Part shown: positions 12,132 to 22,996 of the stretch, in pieces
Position numbering within the stretch: position 1 is the first letter of the stretch
Layout of the letters: each line of letters starts with the position of its first letter
From: Puccinia triticina
Taxonomy: Eukaryota > Basidiomycota > Pucciniomycetes > Pucciniales > Pucciniaceae
Direction of reading: 5' to 3'
DNA: 64,000 nt
Assembly: GCF_026914185.1 (NCBI RefSeq)
Contig: NC_070566.1
Span: 434,001-498,000 of the forward strand
The notes under the pieces: generated by a model
The model's database searches: none
What the model was told of the DNA's origin: nothing
Seen by the model: only the letters and a program-made list of their open reading frames with translations
Position numbers and translations under genes: made by a program

Positions 12132-13030
12132 TGTGGCCATTTTATTTTTACCAGTCTCTCAATCCCTTAAGTATTCCGCGCGCAATTTCTCTCTCTCTTA
12201 ATTATCTCTACTTCCCTCCCTAGCACGTATTCAAAAAAACAAAATATTAAAAAAAAAAAACGATAAAAGATAAAAAAAAAACAATGATATACATATAAAA
12301 AAAACATTTTAAAATGCAATAAAATACAAAAAAAGTGCCCTAGTGGCCGTTAAACCAAACCTGATAGTGCCCTTGAGCTGTCCTGTGAATGAGTGTCAAA
12401 AACAATCGGAAATCAATCAAGCAACCATCGTTCTGGGATGCGGGTAACGTGATCGGCCGGCAAGTTGCCGGTGGTGTGTGGTTGAAGGGTGGTCGAACGG
12501 TGGGCAAGCGGCCCTGACCGCTTTTGTAGGGGGGCTCGGGTGGGACGGCGTGTTGCCGGACGGGTCAATGTGCCCTTACTTTTGCCAGCGGGTCGTCCGC
12601 TTGCGCATTGGCGGGGGTGCCGCCAAGTTCGGCGGTCCGCTTGACGGTTGACGGGAGGCCGGCATGCGAACGGTCAACGCTGGCGGGGGGGGGGGGGGGA
12701 ACCGTCAAATTGACGGCCGAACTTTTGGCGCTTTGGCGGCGCACTGCAACTGCCGTGTAACCAAGGACGACGAATGGGTTGATGAGTCGAGGTAGATATA
12801 GTGAATCAGCTTTCGTGGGGATGGTGCAGTCGACTATCAGATCCAGGCATGATGAATCGGTGAACCTGAATGTAGCCTAAGCAATGCCAACTCAATTTGG
12901 TTGCTAGGTAGGAAAAAAAACAATATTCAAATCCGTACAGCCAAAAGGGGTATGAAAAAAACACATTTGAAGGTACCTAGCCAACGAGCTGGGATGAGCC
13001 CACACATAGAAACCGGCCCTCAGAGCCGAG
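12132..13030. other. non-coding; A-rich tract, then G/C-rich hairpins and poly-G
   Basis: Positions 12230-12340 are A-rich and could be the 3' end of the accessory gene. Positions 12430-12760 are strongly G/C-rich, with inverted GACGGTTGACGG/CCGTCAA-type pieces and an uninterrupted G-run of about 14 near 12690. No open frame looks coding. Transposon A may end here, but no matching terminal inverted repeat could be shown. Confidence 0.45.
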
Positions 13031-13560
13031 CGACCAAGCGTGATTCCTCACCGGCATGCCGGTGGTGCTGGCTGCCCGCCGAGGAGAAGGTTTCCTGAGA
13101 CAACCGGGTATGTATCAGGCGAGCAGGCACACCTTGTACATAGCTGCTCTCTGCAAGAACGTACGATGATATCGCCGAGGAGGAGGCCTCTCCGGCGAGC
13201 GGGTCTTTTGACTGCTTGCTGTGGAGGAATCTTCCTCGGAATCATCCCCGGCGAGCGGATCCCCACTCGCCCGTGAGGATTCCTCCTACGCGAGCACCTT
13301 GCACCTGCTTGCCGAGAAATCTTCCTTGACAAGCAGGTACAAGTGATCAGGGGCAATGGAAGAAAATTTATTCCGGCCGAGTACGAAGGGCGCCAGCGGA
13401 AGAAGCCCCAAGTGTATATATAACATGTACCTGCTTGCCCGAGATAATTCCCAGACCTTGGCAAGCAGGTGTCATTTCCACATCCAAGGGCAAGAGGAAG
13501 CCTGCTGGGCGAGCGGAAGGGAATCCACCTTTGCCGAGTGTGTGCAATAGGCCTAGTGTG
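13031..13560. repeat. cluster of GC-rich hairpins upstream of the cullin
   Basis: Inverted repeats recur with a CCTGCTTG/CAAGCAGG stem. One lies near 13300-13340, with an 8-bp stem. Another lies near 13428-13471, with the 11-bp stem ACCTGCTTGCC/GGCAAGCAGGT. Related GGCGAGCGG pieces lie at 13180-13260. Both strands have open frames here, but these follow composition and symmetry. It may be a decayed foldback element 300-800 bp upstream of the cullin start. Confidence 0.5.
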
Positions 13561-13870
13561 CAGCCCCCTTTCCAGTTGAGGCATTTCACAGCTACTCTTG
13601 GAGTGGTTGGGTTTTATGCACAAACGGGTGGGTGTTACATGCAGGACATGTTGCATGCATCCCTCGCGCTTGTGACATCTTGAGATGTCCGGACAGAGGA
13701 TGGACGTCGGCGGCTGGGACAGCTGGTCAGCAGGCCAGCCGGAGAGGACGGCCACCCGAAACGATATCAGAACCATCCTCGATAGATATATCTCAAAACG
13801 ACGCCTCTGGTGGCCCGCTTCACCATCGAGATCAACTCAAGCAAACCAACCAACCAGCTACCCACCCAGC

Positions 13871-16800
13871 ATGGCCTCCTCCTCCAAAACGATCGCCATC
13901 CTACCCACCCCCAACACGCTCGAGGAGAGCTGGAACCTTCTCAGAGAAGGGACCGATCAGATGATGACCCGTCCGGACGAAGGGATGACCTATGCCAAGT
14001 ATATGCAGCTCTACACGTGCGTCGCTATGTCCTCTCGCAACTTATCCATGCTCTCACTGACCCTGCCCAACGCAAGATAGAATCATCTACGACTACTGCA
14101 CCTCCTCCAAGCTGAACTCAACCGGACCTGAAACCCTTCAAGCGGCCAGCTCACTCAACAGGAGTCAGTCGTCCTAAACCCACATCTCTTAGTTACTGCT
14201 TGCACACCTGCGCAACACAAATAACGCCGAAACCAATCGCAGAGAAACTGATGCGAACATTCGATCATTCAGCTGGAGCTAATCTCATGGGAGCCGATCT
14301 TTACAAGTGCTTGCAACAATACTTCGTGGAACACGTCAAAGGGATCTGCCAGGTAAGCCAAAACAAGCCACATCAATCAATCCCCTCCCACCAGAAAAGG
14401 GAAATGCGCCCTGGACTCACAGGACGAAAACCGAAAACTCCGTACATCTGGCTCAATTGTTCATTAGGCATCCGTGGAACTCGAGGGCGAGAAATTTCTG
14501 AAGTATTACACCGAACAATGGGACCGATTCACAACAGGGGCCAGCTTCGTCCATCGCATGTTCACCTACCTCAACCGACATTGGATCAAACGAGAGAAAG
14601 ACGAGGGACGCAAGAATGTCCATTTGGTCTACACGGTTTGTTGATCAACTTGCAGCTGCGAATCCTCACCAAGCAATCCTCATCCCCACTGACGCATACT
14701 ATCATCCTGCTTATCGCTTAGCTCGCATTGGTCAATTGGAAAGAGAACTTCTTTGTCGACATTCAGAAACAGAACAAATTAACCCTCGCCGTACTGAGCT
14801 TGATCGAAAACCAAAGAAACAGCGAAGCCATAGATCCCAATCTCGTCAAACGCGCGGTTGACTCTTTCGGTAGGTATCCTGACACGATTATCTTGCTTCT
14901 TCCCTTCCACTCACGCGCCCCCTTCGTCTAACTTATTCGCGCCATGGTGAAGTCTCTCTGGGTTTGGATGAAAGCGATTCGAATCGCCAGAATCTAGATG
15001 TCTACAAGGAATCGTTTGAAGGACCTTTCCTAAAAGAAACCGAACGTTACTACCGACTCGAATCTGAGTCCTTCATTGCGAAGACATCTATCCCCGAATA
15101 TATGCAAAAGGCTGAGATGCGATTGAAAGAAGAAGAGAATCGCGTAGACATGTACCTTCATCTTAGCTCGAGGCGACTGGTCGGTTTTCATTTCTTGTTC
15201 CTGGCGTGTGTCTTCAGCTAGCTACCCTTTCAAGATCTGACCCAATGTATATTTCTTCTAGCTTGTCACAACTTGCGAAACCGTATTGGTCAAGGAACAC
15301 GCCGAACTCCTACAAGAAGAATTTTTGAGGCTGCTAGCGAACCAAAAAGAATCTGGTGTGTACCAACTCCCAAACCGGTAAGAAAGACACGGAACCAAAC
15401 TGACATGGATGGATGAACAACGTTCCGTCACCTCTATCGTAGATCTGAGTCGGATGCACGGTCTGCTGGGACGCATTCCAGAAGGGCTTGACCCGTTACG
15501 CGCCCAATTCGAACAGGCAACCAAGGCCAGTGGACTAGCAGCGATCGAAAGCATTGCAGGAGACAAACCTGAAGCCGTCGAACCCAAGGCTTACGTGGAC
15601 GCGATCTTGGGGGTTTACCAAAAATACTCGGACTTGGTCAAGAAGTCCTTCAGAGGTGAAGCTGGATTCAACGCGGCACTCGACAAGGCTTGCCGAGAGT
15701 TCATCAACCAGAATGCCATCACCGGTAAATCCAGTCAGAAATCACCGGAGCTTTTGGCCAAGTACTCTGATCAACTGTTGAAGAAGACCAATAAAGTTGG
15801 TGAGGAAACCGACTTGAACATCGCGCTAGTCCAAACCGTCAGTTCCCTCTTCAACCTGCAACCCACATCCAAACGCGATGCTCATCAACTTGTTTTTTTT
15901 TTTTTTTTTCGGGTGTAAAAATGATGTTTTATTGTGTAGATGACTGTGTTCAAGTACATTGAGGCTAAAGATGTTTTCCAGAAGTTTTACTCGAAGATGC
16001 TCGCCAAAAGATTGGTATATTTCCAATCCGCATCAGATGACGCTGAAGCGAGTATGATCAGCCGGTTGAAAGATCAATGCGGATTCGACTATACAGCCCG
16101 GATGCAGCGGATGTTTTCAGGTTCGTTTGTCACCCTCCCAAATAATCGCAGTCCTGCTGATATTTGGTCCCTATTTTTTGGGCATGTGAAAAGACATGGC
16201 GCTCTGCAAAGACTTGAACGACCAATTCAAGGAGCGAATGTCACAAACGCACGATGCTTCCGATCTTTCAGGCAAGCTTTGCACAGATGGCTTGGACGGG
16301 CTCGGGACTCGCAAGCTGATTGATGAATGTTGTTGCTAGTTGACTTCCACGCACTGGCACTGGCCACGGGTTCATGGCCGCTCCAAGCGCCGTCGACCGG
16401 GCTGACGATCCCGATCGAGCTTGCGCCGACGTACGAGCGGTTCTCGCTCTACTACCAGAACAAGCATTCGGGGCGCAAGCTGAGCTGGTTGTGGCAGCTG
16501 TCGAGGATGGAGCTGAAGACGAACTACACGAAGACGAAGTACACGTTGATGGTCTCGAGCTACCAGGGGGCGATTCTCTTGCAGTTCAACGTCGGCGGGG
16601 ACAGTCTCTCGTACTCGGAGATCTCTGGTGGGACCGGCTTGGATGAGGCGACGCTCAAGCCGACCCTGGCTCTACTCGTCAAGCAGAAGGTGCTGACCCA
16701 AGATGATGATACGTATGATTTGAATCTGGGTAAGTTTCTCGGTCGATTGATCGATCGCTGTTGAAGATTGGTGAAGATGGGGTGATATTTGATAGCTGCT

Positions 16801-17331
16801 GCTGCTGATGATGATGATGGTGTACGAGGTGGATAGAGTTCAAGTCCAAGAAGATCCGAGTCAGTCTCAATGCGCCCATCAAGGCCGAACAGAAGGCCGA
16901 GTCTGCTGATGTGATGAAGACGGTGGATGAGGATCGGAGGCTGCTTATCCAGGCAGTGATTGTCAGGTAGCTACAATCGATCCGCCTAGCTCGATATGAT
17001 TGTCTGATGATCTGTTTTTTTCTAAAGGATCATGAAATCGCGCAAGACGCTGAAGCATCAGGCGTTGATCCAAGAATCGATTGGCCAACTGGCGTCGCGC
17101 TTCAAGCCAGCGGTGGTGGATATCAAGAAGGCGATCGAGACTCTGATCGAGAAGGAGTACGTCCAGCGCCAAGAAGGCTCGCGTGATGTGTTTGAATATC
17201 TGTACGTCTTTTTCCTGAGCCATTGTTCTGGCTGGACCAGCTTTCTGACCTCTTTTATCACTCTTGATTGTTTTTTTCTTCCTTTTTTTTTTTTTTTTTT
17301 TTTGTTACTGTTGGTGATTTGTAGGGCTTGA
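13871..17331 (+). CDS. CUL1: cullin-1-type scaffold of SCF ubiquitin ligase
   Basis: Cullins scaffold RING ubiquitin ligases: the N-terminus binds Skp1/F-box or other adaptors, and the C-terminus binds Rbx1 and is neddylated. The 14 exons are 13871-14016, 14081-14163, 14273-14352, 14468-14635, 14722-14869, 14953-15179, 15262-15355, 15443-15837, 15940-16120, 16194-16271, 16340-16729, 16837-16966, 17028-17201 and 17325-17331. They total 2301 nt, giving 766 aa, the usual cullin-1 length. Landmarks are [14 protein letters not shown] and [20 protein letters not shown] (cullin homology domain), [40 protein letters not shown], the neddylation site [13 protein letters not shown] (Lys in RIMK) and the C-terminal EYVQRQ...YLA. 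Intron 10 (16272-16339) has a GC donor. Upstream in-frame ATGs exist (13685), but [20 protein letters not shown] is the natural start. All cullin hallmarks are intact, so it is probably functional. The CUL1/Cdc53 subtype assignment is likely, not proven. Confidence 0.95.
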
Positions 17332-17555
17332 GTTGTGTTCTGTTCTTCTTTTGTTTGGAAGTGTTGTTCTTTTTTTGATTGAATGAAGCTTCGAAAAGTA
17401 AATTACCATTTTAATACATTGTGATACTCCGGCCCCCCGGGGGTTTCTTGTGGTCCTGAGCCAGCCTGGGCAGTCAGCCAGCCCTGCCCAGCCCAGCCCT
17501 GCCCAGCCCTGCCCAGCCCCACCCAGTAGCAGTAGCAGCAGCACCAGCACCAGCC

Positions 17556-20500
17556 ATGGCCAGCCGAGCAGCCAGCAGAGCCCAGCCGATCCCCGCAACA
17601 GCAGCAACACCCAGCCAGCCCCAGCAGCCCAGCGGCACCCTCGCCGACCTCACCGCCTGCCTCCGATCCACCACCGGCGAGATCCCCCCGCCCCTGGTCA
17701 GTCCCACAACACCCAGCCAGCCACAAAAAAACAGCAGCAGCATTCACCCCCCATCCATCCTTCCCCCCTGCCCAGGTCGGCGCCTCGATCACCGTCCTCG
17801 GCACAAGCATCTACGTCTTCGGCGGCCGCCTCGTCCCCACCCGCCTCATGATCGCCGACATGTACCGCCTCGACCTCCACACCCTCGCCTGGCAGAAGAT
17901 CTGGCCCACAGACAGCAAGGGCAAGGCCAAAGCCACCCACCCCGAACCCAGCCACCCCCCAGAGCCAGAGCCAGCCCCAGAGCCAGACCACACCAGCCAG
18001 CACCACACCATCACCACCGACAACCTGCCGCCCCGGAGCCCACACCCCCGCTACTTCCACTCCGCCGAAGCCTGGGGCCACAAACTGGTCATCTTCGGCG
18101 GGATGGGCTATGCAGCCACCCCCACCCCATCCAAGCAGCCCGCCGACTCGCCCCCCCCGAACCATCATCAGCCCACCGAGTCCGAGCTCGGCCTCTGTGT
18201 GCTCGACGACCTCGTCATCTTCGACTCCATCTCCCGCACCTGGTCCTTCCCCACCACCACCCCCGCCCCGCAGATCGCCATGCCCAGCCCGCGCTACGCC
18301 CATCTCAGCTGTCTGACCAGCGAGACCGGCTACGATCATCCCCCGCCCGACGATCCCGAGCAGGAGGAGAGCAGCCGCAGCCACCACTACATCGAAATCC
18401 CCGGCCTCACCACCCCGCCGATCAAGATCCTCAAGCCCAACAGGCGCCGGAGGCGGAACCTGCTCACCCTCCTCGGCGGACAGGACATCTCGAACCGATA
18501 CATCGGCGAAATCAACGTCCTCGACCTCGACTCCATGCAGTGGGTCGAAGGCCGCAGGTGGGAGAGACACTGCGGCACCTACCGAAGCGTGGCCTGCACC
18601 GCCCAGCTCACCGTCAGGCAGGGCGACCGGCTCGACGGAAGCGACAACCCTGACCACGACGAAGACTCTCTGCGCAGGCTGAGCTGGAGCGAGAAGCCGT
18701 CGGTCGAACGGCCAGAGCCCGTGTATCTGTACTCAAACTTCAACTTCAACGAGTGAGCTCTTCATCACCCCTCCGCGCCCCATTTTCGTTATATATATAA
18801 CCTCCATATACATCCATATACATCTCACCCACTTCCGCCATCCAGTTCGACAGGGCTCGCTAATTCAATCCAATCTCGTCTTCCTTGTGTATCTCCAACC
18901 TTCTGATCTCTCCCCCCCCCCCCCCCCCCAATCTATTTTCAAGCGTCCGACGAGATCTCGAACTGATCTCTTATCCGACTACTCCCCCCCCACTACCTGC
19001 CACACCTTCCTCAACCGGCCATTTCACAACCATCCACCCCCTCTCCCATACGATGACAGGCGTCTTGCCAAGCGGCTTGAGATTTCCCACCGGCGCCATG
19101 GTCGGCAATCACATGATCATCTCTGGCACCTCGCTCAACCAGGAAAAACTGAGAGATCAAACCGACTGCTTTGCCATCTGGGCTCTCGACCTCTCCCAAG
19201 CCAATCACAAGCACGTCCCCATCAAGGTGCCCCACGGCCAACGTCCGGATATCTCAACCTACAACAATACCCAGTTCGGGGCCGGCAAAGTGGTCTGGCA
19301 GAGGATAGACCCAGGCCGGATCATGATGAGCGGCAGTTGGAACCGAGCGGTCGGCTGGGGAAATTGCTTGGTGATCTTGGGCAACAAGGACCGGGATATC
19401 GTCGACGATTACCATCATCGGCAGATCAACTTTGTCGACTTGGCCTTCATCGATCTCGAGCCGTTTGCCATCTACCAGCCACCCTTCTCAAACCAGAGCT
19501 ACGTCCCTCAAGGATTCAGCAGGGAAACAAGCCTGAAATCTGCCCGTCTAGGGCTTTCCTTGCTATCGAACGTCCATCTATCCGATTTCGAGATCGTTTG
19601 TGTCGACGGAACGGTGATCCCACTCAACAAGCGCATGTTAGAAGATCGATGGCCGTGGTTCAGGGAGCGACTCAACGAATTCAAGCTCAAAGCAACCAAA
19701 GTCAACGTGGCCTATCAGAAACACATGCAGCAACACTGCCAGTCAAAGTTAATCGAAGCCACCCATTCTAGTGGCCAATCCGCAGGGGATCGGTCGAGTG
19801 GGCTGAATCCGGCCAACGGGAGTTCTACCACCAACTCTTCATCCAGAGAGCTCAACCAAAGTCCTTCCTCCCAGTCTTCAACCCCTACCGAAACCTCAGG
19901 CAGCGAGCATTCCAAAGCGCGTGCAGGCTCGCTCGACTCCACCTCGTCCAACACGACTGCGCAGCTCTCGATCCAGCCGGCAGCACTGGCAAGCAAGATA
20001 CCGGAGATGAGCCTACCGGAGTCGTATCAAGTGACCGCCCGAAGCCTATATCTGCCCCATCCATCCGTCGTCGTCCAAGCGCTTGTCGAGTATCTCTTCA
20101 CCACAGACCTCGTCACGCCCTTGCACCAAACCCCGGCCGTGCTCTGCTCGCTCCTCATCCTCGCGACCACCTACAAACTCGAGCATCTCCGGATGCTTAC
20201 CGTCCACGGCCTGCACCGATTTCTCAGCCCCTCCACCTCCAAGTCCCTCTCCCAATTCGGCGGCCCCGGTAATGTCGCCGCCTTGATCTATGAGGCCGCC
20301 ACGTTGAGCGGCTGTATGGCGCTTCAGATCAGAAGCTTGAAGGCCATCATCGCTGCTGTACGTTCAACTCTCCTTCTCTCTCTCTTTCCTTTCCTTTGAC
20401 TTATTCCTTCTTGTGCATCCATTTCTCTTTTTCAGCAATCTAAACAGCAGTCCAGCTCAAGCAGTACAGGAGTAGGAGCAGTACCGACGAACAGCAGTCG

Positions 20501-20792
20501 GACGGTGATGGGAGGGACAGGCGTCGGCCTAGGTCCGGTGTCTTCAGCGCTGTCGACGGTGACGACGACGAGCAACACCACCGCCTCCTCCACATCCTCC
20601 TCCTCCTCGTCTCTGCCTGCCGCCGGGACGACCCGATGGCCCGGCGCTGCCCCCCCGTCGTCCACGACCACCGCTCCTGGCCTCTCCAACCCGAATCCTG
20701 TCGGCAACCATCCCTCGCATCCCTCCCCGCTTGCTAATACTAACCAGCCGTATCCATCGCCCAAAGGCCGCTCTGGCTGGACCCATCGATAA
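17556..20792 (+). CDS. kelch-repeat and BTB-like protein (Ral2-type candidate)
   Basis: The four exons 17556-17696, 17776-18752, 18944-20357 and 20436-20792 join in frame to 962 aa. The N-terminal half contains kelch blades: GASITVLGTSIYVFGGRLVP, RYFHSAEAWGHKLVIFGGMG, LLTLLGGQDISNRYIGEINV and GAMVGNHMIISGTSL. The C-terminal half begins NVHLSDFEIVCVDGTVIPLN, a BTB/POZ-like opening. It is interrupted by a ~120-residue Ser/Thr-rich insert and resumes with SLYLPHPSVVVQALVEYLFT and LLILATTYKLEHLR. The tail is Ser/Thr/Pro-rich. Fission yeast Ral2, a Ras1 activator, has a comparable kelch plus BTB order; that assignment is from memory of the family and tentative. The gene lies 225 bp downstream of the cullin on the same strand. 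Intron 2 includes a C-run of about 18. No disruption is seen. Confidence 0.85.
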
Positions 20793-20831
20793 TACTCCTC
20801 CCTCACCCCCGCACAACCCTCTCTCTTTATA

Positions 20832-20869
<38 letters not shown>

Positions 20870-21472
20870 CCTTTTCTCTCTGCTCATCATCTCTCTGTAA
20901 TAGCTACGTTCACTCACACATATTATATACTTTGCTTCTTTTCTCTTTGGCTTTCGTCCTTCCGCTCCTCTCCTTTGAGCACCCCTCCCGCTTTCTACCG
21001 TAATTGAAAATATATATATATATATTTATATAGGTCCAGATATTTGCGTCCTGAGTTGATGTCTAAAATCCTAGTCTAATTTATCTTCCTTTCTGTGACC
21101 CACATCCCGGCTTACATCGTACACTGTCCCCCCACCCGAGCCCGCCCAACAAAAGGAGTACCAGGACATAATGTGTCGTCCTGCCATTCATCTGTATCTG
21201 CTTCCCCCTCTCCATTATCCTCTCCTCTCTTTTCTTTGGGATCGGTTTCGTATTTTGTGATGATCTGTTGTCATGTGAGCTACATAGATAGAAAAGAAAA
21301 AACACACGAGAGTCTTATATACGCCTCCCTGAGCCCAGGCTGTCCACCAAAGATGCACCATGTCGTCCAGCTGATGGTCAAGTTGTGGACTTCCCATCAC
21401 GGTGGATTGCTGCAGGATTCCCCTGTCGCACCACACGAAGTCACTGCATAAATTAACTACTTGGATAACTTT
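20793..21472. other. 3' UTR and spacer with microsatellites
   Basis: An (ATC)n run of about 12 units lies at 20832-20868 and a short (AT)n run at about 21007-21024, probably in the 3' UTR of the kelch/BTB gene. The remainder holds no convincing coding frame. Confidence 0.6.
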
Positions 21473-21474
21473 TA

Positions 21475-21649
21475 GGGTGTTCAAAATTGATTTTTGAATA
21501 TCATTTTACGTAAAATCGTAAGATTTATCAAAGTGTTCAGAGGTGTTTGAAATGAAGAGAACCCTCAACTTTCACCCCATCAAAACTTTGGACATGTAGC
21601 TCTTATGATTTTATGTAGAAAGTAGTTTGAAAATCAATTTTGAACACCA
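21475..21649. mobile_element. small MITE, Tc1/mariner-like (TA duplication)
   Basis: The ends GGGTGTTCAAAATTGATTTT and AAAATCAATTTTGAACACCA are inverted repeats with one terminal mismatch. The similarity continues inward for ~48 bp (TTTTACGTAAAATCGTAAG against CTTATGATTTTATGTAGAAA). TA is present on both sides (21473-21474 and 21650-21651), as expected for Tc1/mariner integration. The element is 175 bp with no coding capacity. Confidence 0.7.
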
Positions 21650-21651
21650 TA

Positions 21652-22665
21652 CACTACAAACATTTATTATTTTGCCCAAAAAAAAAATAAAAGTCAACAT
21701 GAAAAAAATGAAACCAAAATTTCACTCAGGGGAACAGTCTGAGCATGCTGAGCCAAAAAAATAAAATGTCCCAAACTGAGCAAAAATCATTGGACAATGT
21801 TTTGGGATGTTTTTTTTTTCACGGGCCTGGCGGGCCTGGAGCGGGCTTGTGTGGGCCTTGGGCGGGCCTGAGACGGGCCTGGCCCAAAAGCACATTGGGT
21901 CAGTATTAAAGGAGTTTTGCCCTGCCCTGGGAGCTTCTGGGGCTTGTGATGGGCCCAAAATCTCAACATGGGCTTTTGGTGGTCTAGAAGTATCAACCCG
22001 GGCCACTTAATAGCCCATGGGCCTTTGAATTCCCAGAATGCCCACCATGAGCCGCCACATAGCTAATGGGCTCTTGGTGGCGCATGAAGATCCCTATGGG
22101 CCAACAGATATCCCCATGGGCTTTTGGTGGTCCAAAAAGCTCCCCATGGGCTTTTTGTGGCCCAGAAAGGAAGCAAAAAGCCCATTGGATCCCATGATGG
22201 AAGTATCTATTGGCCCATAGGGATCTTCATGGGCTACCAAGAGCCCATTAGCTATGTGGGGGCTCATGGTGGGCATTCTGGGAATTCAAAGGCCCATGGG
22301 CTATTCAGTGGCCCGGGTTGATACTTCTAGACCACCAAAAGCCCATGTTGAGATTTTGGGCCCATCACAAGCCCCAGAAGCTCCCAGGGCAGGGCAAAAC
22401 TCCTTTAATACTGACCCAATGTGCTTGTGGGCCAGGCCCGTCTCAGGCCCGCCCAAGGCCCACTCAAGCCCGCTCCAGGCCCGCCAGGCCCGTGAAAAAA
22501 AACCATCCCAAAACATTGTCCAATGATTTTTGCTCAGTTTGGGACATTTTATTTTTTTGGCTCAGCATGCTCAGTTTGTTCCCCTGAGTGAAATTTTGGT
22601 TTCATTCTTTTTTCATGTTGACTTCTATTTTTTTTTTTTGGGCAAAATAATAAATGTTTGTAGTG
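21652..22665. mobile_element. 1,014-bp foldback CACTA-type MITE
   Basis: The element starts CACTACAAACATTTATTA and ends with its reverse complement. The trinucleotide ATA flanks it on both sides (21649-21651 and 22666-22668), the 3-bp duplication expected for CACTA elements. The inverted repeat is nearly the whole element: two ~450-bp arms around a ~110-bp loop (about 22105-22210) rich in GCCCATGGGC-like words. There is no transposase. Open frames on both strands mirror each other and are not genes. Confidence 0.85.
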
Positions 22666-22996
22666 ATATTTGTCTGAGGGAAACATACACTTGGTCTGGG
22701 CCTGGCAAGGCTGCACTTTGCTGGGTCTGGGCCTCCGGACTTGGTGGACAAACTCTGTCCAGCATTAATACAAATAGAGATGGCTCAGAAAAGCATAATG
22801 ATCATTGATCAGGGAATTCAGTGTTGACAAAACAAAATGAGCAAAGGACTGAAATAGATAAGATGGTGCATATAGGCCACAGCCACACTATGGGGATAGA
22901 TATACTGTATAGCTTCTATCCAGGGGATAGATGTGAGCACCATGATGAGTCTTTTTGATTTTGTTTTAGATAATGAAGCAAAAAAAGAATAATTTA

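Noticed and set aside
3733..12369. CACTATC near 3733 and GATAGTG near 12363 as possible terminal repeats of transposon A
   Set aside because: Only 7 bases match. The following bases diverge and the flanking trinucleotides (AAC, CCC) do not match.
13048..13776. Minus-strand 242-codon frame
   Set aside because: It lies over GC-rich hairpins, shows no domain or natural protein composition, and overlaps the cullin promoter.
17698..18657. Minus-strand 319-codon frame and a second plus-strand frame over the kelch gene
   Set aside because: They are shadows of high GC content. The kelch frame has domain motifs and joins in phase with three other exons.
13871..20792. Cullin and kelch/BTB neighbours as a dedicated CUL3-BTB ligase operon
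   Set aside because: The cullin looks like the CUL1 type, the BTB region is divergent, and fungal gene adjacency does not imply a complex.
21722..22587. Mirror-image open frames on both strands
   Set aside because: They arise from the inverted-repeat arms of the foldback MITE and contain no recognisable protein.
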